NCBI RefSeq assembly: GCF_000770675.1
Contig: NZ_AVBG01000016.1
Location: 1-64,000 of the forward strand
Direction of reading: 5' to 3'
DNA length: 64,000 nt
Origin: Pontibacillus chungwhensis BH030062
Lineage (GTDB): Bacteria > Bacillota > Bacilli > Bacillales > BH030062
Positions 59,337 through 64,000 of the stretch are shown piece by piece. Each line of letters begins with the position of its first letter. Position 1 is the stretch's first letter. Both the position numbers and the translations under genes were made by a program. The notes beneath the pieces were generated by a model. That model searched no databases. It saw only the letters and a program-made list of their open reading frames with translations, and was not told the DNA's origin.

Positions 59337-59831
59337 TTGGTGGAAATCGGTGCTCTTGTTATGATGTACATGGGATTGCTTGGAGGTTTAGGAGGATGGT
59401 ATTTCGGACGTAAACAAGCTCGTAAAAATAGGGGACTCGATGAAAGGTACGAACACATATGGAAAACTGCACGCTCATATTCTTGGTATGCAACTTTATT
59501 CGCTATCTATGTTGTATTAACCCTAGCTATGGTCGGTGTTGAGTTATCCGTTGTTCCCATTGTCTCCATTCTATTAGCTGTCCACATTTTCAGTTGGGGG
59601 CTTATAGGAGGAATCTTATCCATTCAGATGTCACCCACTGAAGCCCCTGATTATTTACTTAAATTCATCGGTGGCCTTGCTTTAGGAGTGGGTAGCATTA
59701 TTCTGTTCATTATCTTAACCATCGCCACAGGTGATTACCGTTTCCTTGTTATTATGACCCTCCCCGTCCTAATCGGAAGCATCATCTCTATTCAAGCCAA
59801 AAAAAGTGCCAGACACCCTTTAACTAAGTAA
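59337..59831 (+). CDS. Membrane protein of unknown function, C-terminus in a repeat
   Basis: A 164-residue protein with four hydrophobic helices (about 4-22, 52-72, 76-96 and 108-128, plus a fifth near the end) and a basic N-terminal loop (GRKQARKNRGLDERYEHIWK). Not recognised. Its last nine residues (KSARHPLTK) and stop codon are encoded by the palindromic repeat of locus 5, so the original C-terminus may have been replaced. The TTG start has GGAGG six bases before it. Confidence 0.6.
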   Translation: MVEIGALVMMYMGLLGGLGGWYFGRKQARKNRGLDERYEHIWKTARSYSWYATLFAIYVVLTLAMVGVELSVVPIVSILLAVHIFSWGLIGGILSIQMSPTEAPDYLLKFIGGLALGVGSIILFIILTIATGDYRFLVIMTLPVLIGSIISIQAKKSARHPLTK

Positions 59832-59845
59832 AGGGTGTCTGGCAC
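59806..59845. repeat. GGTGTCTGGCACC-type repeat, locus 5
   Basis: Perfect 17-bp inverted repeat GTGCCAGACACCCTTTA and complement around ACTAAG. It overlaps the 3' end of the membrane protein gene and ends just before the LOG gene stop codon, serving as a shared terminator between convergent genes. Confidence 0.85.
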
Positions 59846-59848
59846 CGT

Positions 59849-60403
59849 TTAGTTCTGTGCAGAGATAAAGGATCGGAAGTTTGTGAGAAGGGACTCGGGA
59901 CTTTCTTCGACCATTACCATGTCACGGTTGTCTTTCTTTAAGAATTTCTGTTCAACCATATGATCAAACAGAGAGATTAAAGGTGTATAGTATTGGTTCG
60001 TGTTCAGAATTCCAAATGGCTTCTGATGAATTCCAATTTGAGCCCAAGTGTATACCTCGAAAAACTCCTCAAGGGTCCCAGCTCCACCTGGCAAGGTGAT
60101 AAACGCATCGGATAACTCCGCCATCTTTGCCTTCCTTTCGTGCATGGAATCCACAACGTACAGTTCCGTAAGACTGGCATGGGCAATTTCTCGCTCTACT
60201 AGTTTCTTTGGAATCACTCCAATGGCTTCGCCTCCTTCAGCAAGTACTGTATCCGCAACAGCACCCATCAGACCGACGCTTGAACCTCCGTAAACAAGGG
60301 TAATACCTTGTTGGGCAAGAAGACTCCCTAAACGTACTGCATCCTCTTTGTATGCAGCAGAGGCGCCTTCACTTGATCCACAAAATACAGCAATCCTTTC
60401 CAT
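59849..60403 (-). CDS. LOG family protein (YvdD-like)
   Basis: A 184-residue Rossmann-fold enzyme of the TIGR00730/LOG family. The GGxxxGxMG motif is YGGSSVGLMGAVADTVL and the catalytic motif is PGGAGTLEEFFEVYTWAQIG, with MHERKAKM before it. Homologues act as nucleoside 5'-monophosphate phosphoribohydrolases (cytokinin-activating in plants). The role in bacteria is unclear. It converges on the membrane protein gene at repeat locus 5. Confidence 0.93.
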   Translation of the reverse strand: MERIAVFCGSSEGASAAYKEDAVRLGSLLAQQGITLVYGGSSVGLMGAVADTVLAEGGEAIGVIPKKLVEREIAHASLTELYVVDSMHERKAKMAELSDAFITLPGGAGTLEEFFEVYTWAQIGIHQKPFGILNTNQYYTPLISLFDHMVEQKFLKKDNRDMVMVEESPESLLTNFRSFISAQN

Positions 60404-60510
60404 CCAATCACCTCGATAAGTATGAAATTACTAAAAGTATAGAGGATTTTTCAAATGAATAAAAGCAGGGAAATGTAAAGATATATAAATGACTCTAGGA
60501 GGCGATTGCA

Positions 60511-61146
60511 ATGTTCCCAGAACATTTACGAAAACTCGGTAACAAGCGTATTGAACCTTATCAAACAGAGGGATTCGTTCCTGGTAAAGGTCCGAAGTAT
60601 CCAGATATTATGGTAATTGGAGAAGCACCAGGAAGAAATGAGGTTATAGAAGGCGTACCCTTTATTGGCCAGGCTGGCGAGAAACTCACTGAGTTCTTTG
60701 AACATATCGGGGTAGACCGAGACGAGTTATATATTACAAGCGTAGTAAGAAGTCGTCCTTACAAGGTTGTAGAAACGACAGATCGAAAAGGAAATCCCAT
60801 AACCAAAACGCCGAATAGAACCCCAAACCAAAAGGAAATACTCGCTCACGCTCCTCTTCTCGATTATCAAATCGATGAAATGAAACCAAAAATTCTCGTC
60901 ACACTTGGTAACATTGCATTGAGACGCTTAATCGGAAAAGACTACAAAATCTCAGACGTGCATGGAAAAGTTTTAAATCAACCGATATATAAATGGACTG
61001 GTGAAGAAGATGAATCCTATGAACTCACAGAAGAACCCTACACCATCTTTCCCATGTATCACCCAGCAGCTGTTCTCTATAATGGCTCACTAAAAGACAC
61101 GATCTATCAGGATTTCGAACACCTTAAAGAACTGTTGAATCACTAG
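60511..61146 (+). CDS. Uracil-DNA glycosylase family 4-like protein without Fe-S cysteines
   Basis: A 211-residue UDG-superfamily protein. Motif A is VIGEAPGRNEVIEGVPFIGQ, the family-4 form GEAPG, and the late motif is MYHPAAVLYN. It carries a lysine-rich insertion (DRKGNPITKTPNRTPNQKE). No cysteine occurs anywhere in the protein, so the [4Fe-4S] cluster of typical family 4 enzymes cannot be present. It may remove uracil or have changed function. The ATG follows AGGAGGCG. Confidence 0.85.
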   Translation: MFPEHLRKLGNKRIEPYQTEGFVPGKGPKYPDIMVIGEAPGRNEVIEGVPFIGQAGEKLTEFFEHIGVDRDELYITSVVRSRPYKVVETTDRKGNPITKTPNRTPNQKEILAHAPLLDYQIDEMKPKILVTLGNIALRRLIGKDYKISDVHGKVLNQPIYKWTGEEDESYELTEEPYTIFPMYHPAAVLYNGSLKDTIYQDFEHLKELLNH

Positions 61147-61164
61147 CTTGCTTTACTGCAGTAA

Positions 61165-61195
61165 AGAGTGCCTGACACCCTTTACTTCACTAAAG
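61165..61195. repeat. GGTGTCTGGCACC-type repeat, locus 6 (half copy)
   Basis: GAGTGCCTGACACCCTTTAC followed by TTCACTAAAG, one arm of the repeat. It lies between the UDG-like gene and the T-box promoter. Confidence 0.6.
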
Positions 61196-61219
61196 AAAAT
61201 TTATGATAAGAAAAAATTG

Positions 61220-61249
61220 TTGACTTTAGCACTTTTAAGCGTTTAAGAT
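61220..61249 (+). promoter_or_regulatory. Promoter of the T-box leader
   Basis: TTGACT (61220-61225), 18-bp spacer, TAAGAT (61244-61249). It overlaps the upstream member of a direct repeat (61223-61247) that recurs after the T-box terminator. Confidence 0.5.
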
Positions 61250-61280
61250 ATAAAGCAAGCAACCGTTCGAATGAAGTATA

Positions 61281-61527
61281 AAAGCTTCGATGGATTTGAA
61301 GTAGTAACTCTTTCCCTGTTTCAGAGAGCTGGTGTTCGCTGCGAACCAGTACATAAAGACGTTACGAATTACGTTTCCTTAGCTTTGATGTGATGTGCAC
61401 CACATCAACGGGTCTGTTCCGTTATCAACGATTAAGAGATAATCTCTTTCGAATAGAGATTATAATCAGGGTGGTACCGCGAATAAATTCGTTCGTCCCT
61501 GCTGGCAAATAAGCTAGCAGGTTTTTT
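61281..61527 (+). promoter_or_regulatory. T-box riboswitch leader, probably tyrosine-specific, no synthetase gene after it
   Basis: Stem I is closed by AAAGC (61281) and GCTTT (61382), with an AAGTA S-turn, the AG-bulge sequence CAGAGAGCTGGTG, and a specifier loop CGAATTACG. Aligned to known leaders the specifier is TAC (61370-61372, Tyr), followed by the usual purine. The T-box sequence AGGGTGGTACCGCG is at 61468-61481; TGGT pairs with a tRNA ending ACCA. The terminator (CCTGC ... GCAGG, T run) ends near 61528. The next gene is a sunset-domain protein over 200 bp further on, not a synthetase. Confidence 0.9.
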
Positions 61528-61538
61528 TATACCCAAAA

Positions 61539-61563
61539 ACTTTAGCACTTAAAAGCGTTTAAG
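61539..61563 (+). repeat. Downstream member of a 25-bp direct repeat flanking the T-box
   Basis: ACTTTAGCACTTAAAAGCG plus TTTAAG; it matches 61223-61247 in 23 of 25 positions. The two copies are 316 bp apart and enclose the whole T-box leader. Confidence 0.75.
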
Positions 61564-61610
61564 CGTTAAGGAGTTACCTCCACTCCTGCAATGCTTTAAA
61601 GATAAGAAGT

Positions 61611-61665
61611 GAACCTGACACCCTCTAGTGCACTAAAGCGCTAAATGGTGCCTGACACCCTGCGT
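61611..61665. repeat. GGTGTCTGGCACC-type repeat, locus 7
   Basis: GAACCTGACACCCTCTAGTG and, 25 bp on, ATGGTGCCTGACACCCTGCG, around a CACTAAAGCG-type stretch. The rest of 61147-61756 holds the T-box and its flanks. Confidence 0.7.
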
Positions 61666-61756
61666 TGCTGTAATAGATTAAAGAATTTGAGGTCTGGCGG
61701 GTTGTGGGTTGGACGATGGGGAGTTGAGGGGCTACAATAGGTGTAAGGAGGAGAGG

Positions 61757-62251
61757 ATGATGAGAAAATTCGGTGTTGTTCTAGTTTATTTAGCCGTATT
61801 TGCAAGCGGAATGATGTTTGCTTTACTATTGTTCACTCCGTCTCAGCGCAAAGCGCGCATTCGTTCTACGCCTCACACTGTTCAAGCCCCTACAATTCAA
61901 ACAGAACCAAGTCACCAGAAGACAGAAGAGACAGAGCTAGTTGAGTTTGCAGAGGAAGAAGAGTTTAAGAGCTTAGAAGAGAAAGATGAGTTAGTAGAGG
62001 CCAGTTCAGAACAGAGAGATCCGTTCGAAGAGACGAGAGAAAGTATTAGAGATGAGATGAGATCGGTAGTTGAGATGAGCGATATTGGACGCTCCCTTAA
62101 CCCGCAACCCATTAAAGGCAATCAAAATGCCAAAGGGGAAAAAATTTATCACATGCCTGGCGGTCAGTATTACAGTCGCGTAAAGGCTATTGAAGTTTTT
62201 GAAACCCCTTCAGAAGCAGAAGCAGCAGGATATAGAAAATCCAGACGTTAA
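61757..62251 (+). CDS. Sunset-domain membrane-anchored protein
   Basis: A 164-residue protein. A basic start and one N-terminal membrane helix (FGVVLVYLAVFASGMMFALL) are followed by a long, glutamate-rich, probably disordered extracellular linker (about 45-110) and a C-terminal sunset domain: IKGNQNAKGEKIYHMPGGQY and YSRVKAIEVFETPSEAEAAG followed by YRKSRR. The domain is common at the ends of surface and nuclease-like proteins; its ligand is unknown. The ATG at 61757 follows AAGGAGGAGAGG; the frame continues upstream but without a better start. Confidence 0.8.
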   Translation: MMRKFGVVLVYLAVFASGMMFALLLFTPSQRKARIRSTPHTVQAPTIQTEPSHQKTEETELVEFAEEEEFKSLEEKDELVEASSEQRDPFEETRESIRDEMRSVVEMSDIGRSLNPQPIKGNQNAKGEKIYHMPGGQYYSRVKAIEVFETPSEAEAAGYRKSRR

Positions 62252-62280
62252 AGGTTTGCTTCCATCGGTAGCAAGCCTTT
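62250..62280 (+). terminator. Terminator of the sunset-domain gene
   Basis: Hairpin AAAGGTTTGCT ... AGCAAGCCTTT with a T run, starting at the stop codon. Confidence 0.85.
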
Positions 62281-62446
62281 TTCTTTTGATTAAAGATAAC
62301 CGCCATTTTTCTACAAAATCCCCCCTTTCCATAGTCCCATCTAACCTAGGTCAAAATGGGTATTTTTACAAAAGTCAGAATATTGTAATTTATTTATTCC
62401 TCTCTTTCGTGTACGATTCAAGTAAACATATTAAGGAGGGGTTATC

Positions 62447-63454
62447 ATGGAGAACATGTATCTGATTCCTTACCAAACGGAAGATGTATTTGAAAGCACA
62501 TCAATGATCCCAGAAGGCGTACGCATGATTGAAGCACCTGCAATTTGGGAGCAAACCTCTAAAGGAAAAGGTAGCGTTGTGGCCGTTATAGATACAGGGT
62601 GTCAGCTTGATCATCCAAATCTAAAAGGGCAAATTATCGGTGGACGTAACTTCACAACAGATTATGAAGGAGATGAAACCAACTACGCTGATAATAATGG
62701 CCACGGGACCCACGTGGCAGGAACTATTGCCGCTTCTGAAATAACAACCGGTGTTGTAGGTGTCGCTCCCGCCAGCAAACTCCTAGTCTTAAAAGTCTTA
62801 ACCGGATCTGGACGCGGGAATTATGACTGGATTATTGATGCCATTAACTATGCAACAAACTGGGAAGGTCCAGACGGTGAACGTGTCCGAGTCATGTCCA
62901 TGTCGCTTGGAGGCCCCAAAGATGTACCTGAGCTTCACAAAGCAATTAAATCAGCTGTTGAAGCAGGAATTTCTGTCGTTTGCGCAGCCGGTAATGAGGG
63001 AGATGGTCGTGAGGATACGAATGAATATGCCTATCCAGGGGCTTACAACGAAGTCATACAGGTAGGTGCCTCAGACTTCAATCGGAACATCGCTGACTTT
63101 ACCAATACAAATGACGAAATAGATCTTGTAGCTCCTGGCGTTAACATTCTTTCTACTTATACAGAAGGTCGTTATGCCCGCTTATCAGGTACATCCATGG
63201 CTACCCCACACGTATCGGGTGCTTTAGCGCTACTGATCCACCTCGCTGAAAAGCAATTAAATCGAAAGCTTTCAGAAGCGGAAGTTTATGCTCAACTAAT
63301 CAAGCGTACCGCTCCAATCGGAAGTTCACCACAAGCTCAAGGGAATGGTTTCCTCACACTTGGTTTAGTTCATAAGCTTGAGAACCTTTTAAACCTCTAT
63401 ACTATCGACTGGAGCGATATGGTCAAACGAAACACAGACAAAGTCGAAGTTTAA
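62447..63454 (+). CDS. Intracellular subtilisin-type serine protease (IspA-like)
   Basis: A 335-residue S8 protease without signal peptide. The short N-terminal pro-segment carries the LIPY motif ([12 protein letters not shown]), known to inhibit intracellular subtilisins until cleaved. The triad is Asp in [14 protein letters not shown], His in [13 protein letters not shown] and Ser in [27 protein letters not shown] is also family typical. Intracellular subtilisins degrade cytoplasmic proteins in stationary phase. The ATG follows AAGGAGGGG. It is about the length of B. subtilis IspA. Confidence 0.95.
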   Translation: MENMYLIPYQTEDVFESTSMIPEGVRMIEAPAIWEQTSKGKGSVVAVIDTGCQLDHPNLKGQIIGGRNFTTDYEGDETNYADNNGHGTHVAGTIAASEITTGVVGVAPASKLLVLKVLTGSGRGNYDWIIDAINYATNWEGPDGERVRVMSMSLGGPKDVPELHKAIKSAVEAGISVVCAAGNEGDGREDTNEYAYPGAYNEVIQVGASDFNRNIADFTNTNDEIDLVAPGVNILSTYTEGRYARLSGTSMATPHVSGALALLIHLAEKQLNRKLSEAEVYAQLIKRTAPIGSSPQAQGNGFLTLGLVHKLENLLNLYTIDWSDMVKRNTDKVEV

Positions 63455-63494
63455 AAAAAGACTTGTCCCCCCTTTTCCGCGGGACAAGTCTTTT
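63455..63494. terminator. Bidirectional terminator
   Basis: Hairpin AAGACTTGTCCC ... GGGACAAGTCTT with A and T runs, between the convergent protease and chemoreceptor genes. Confidence 0.9.
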
Positions 63495-63496
63495 CC

Positions 63497-64000
63497 TTAC
63501 ATTTGCTCTGTCATATGAGTTAATCGATCTGCTGAAGCCGCTACCGTTGCGGAAGCTTGATCCATTTCTTGAATATTCTCGAGCAATTGCTTCGTCTCCT
63601 GATCAATGCGTTCGTTATGTTGAACAGTCTCTCTCATATATGTAAGGATTGTAACGAAGGAGTCTGTTGTTTCTTTCATACTCCCTTTCCCCAATTCTAC
63701 AAAAGAACGAATAGAATCGATCGATTCTGTAACATGAGAGCTTTGCTGATTCACATCTTTAATAAGATCTGCTACGGTTGAAGTGGATTGCTTCGTCTGT
63801 TCTGAAAGTTTACGGATTTCCTCCGCTACTACTGCAAATCCTTTTCCATATTCTCCTGCACGAGCTGATTCAATCGATGCATTTAAAGCAAGCAGATTCG
63901 TTTGTTCAGCAATTCCACTTACAATATCAATGACTTCAGTAATCCGCTTGGAAACTTCCCTTAACCCTTGGGCATTCTCTGTAATTCGTTCCATCCCTTG
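63497..64000 (-). CDS. Methyl-accepting chemotaxis protein, C-terminal part
   Basis: The last roughly 167 residues of a chemoreceptor whose N-terminus lies beyond the window. The signalling hairpin tip [20 protein letters not shown] is followed by [20 protein letters not shown], and the second adaptation helix runs to the end ([11 protein letters not shown]). The tip has [10 protein letters not shown], whereas the complete receptor at 35772 has [10 protein letters not shown], so the two are distinct genes. The sensor domain cannot be seen. Confidence 0.93.
   Translation of the reverse strand, partial: QGMERITENAQGLREVSKRITEVIDIVSGIAEQTNLLALNASIESARAGEYGKGFAVVAEEIRKLSEQTKQSTSTVADLIKDVNQQSSHVTESIDSIRSFVELGKGSMKETTDSFVTILTYMRETVQHNERIDQETKQLLENIQEMDQASATVAASADRLTHMTEQM

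Overview
This is a chromosomal segment of a spore-forming Bacillaceae bacterium. The evidence is a complete eight-gene sigma-B operon (rsbR-S-T-U-V-W-sigB-rsbX) between alr/ndoAI-ndoA and tex, next to a tRNA cluster. Together with cmpA, acpS, a ydcC-like lipoprotein, a rhomboid protease and cshA, this reproduces the Bacillus subtilis cshA-to-trnS neighbourhood. Sporulation-linked genes (cmpA, a yppG-like gene, two yjcZ-type miniproteins) agree. The gene set would suit a Halobacillus/Pontibacillus/Virgibacillus-type organism, but that genus-level guess is inference.

Layout. 1-890: nine tRNA genes on the minus strand (Asn-Ser-Glu-Asp-Gln-Lys-Leu-Leu-Arg in transcription order; Arg is cut by the window edge) with a promoter at about 1040-1068. 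1.1-20.5 kb: the conserved core block (SprT-like protein, cmpA, tex, sigma-B operon, mazEF-type toxin-antitoxin, alr, lipoprotein, NAD(P)HX repair enzyme, acpS, rhomboid, MoxR/DUF58/DUF4129 operon, cshA). 20.7-41.6 kb: single genes and short operons (transporters, DegV, YppG, glutaredoxin, SDR enzymes, MarR regulator, methyltransferases, lipid kinase, flavin monooxygenase, a BMP lipoprotein coupled to a chemoreceptor, SIMPL and BI-1 family proteins). 42.2-48.8 kb: a tight seven-gene operon of a YnjBCD-type ABC transporter, a TVP38 protein, a CDP-alcohol phosphatidyltransferase and a mercuric-reductase-like flavoprotein. 48.9-64 kb: OsmC, YjcZ proteins, DUF368 and two DUF2254 membrane proteins, metal transporters (ZIP, CDF), LOG and UDG-like enzymes, a T-box leader with no synthetase gene after it, a sunset-domain protein, an intracellular subtilisin and the 3' end of a chemoreceptor gene.

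Non-coding structure is unusually rich. A 1.3-kb two-tier satellite at 25.89-27.17 kb has an exact 195-bp higher-order period built from nine roughly 20-bp CTTGAGCC units. Two clusters of about 116-bp hairpin repeats (41.7-42.1 and 49.9-50.1 kb) differ in sequence but keep their pairing by compensatory changes. A second palindromic repeat family (core GGTGTCTGGCACC) sits at seven intergenic loci, often between convergent genes. The T-box at 61.28-61.53 kb reads as a tyrosine-specific leader but is followed by no aminoacyl-tRNA synthetase, and lies between two 25-bp direct repeats.

Regulation. Good sigma-B promoter matches (GTTT..-N13-15-GGG[A/T]A[A/T]) lie before rsbV, an SDR gene, an OsmC gene and a DUF4396 gene, so the window appears to carry both the stress sigma factor and several of its targets. 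All functional calls come from reading the sequence and remembered family features; no database search was run.
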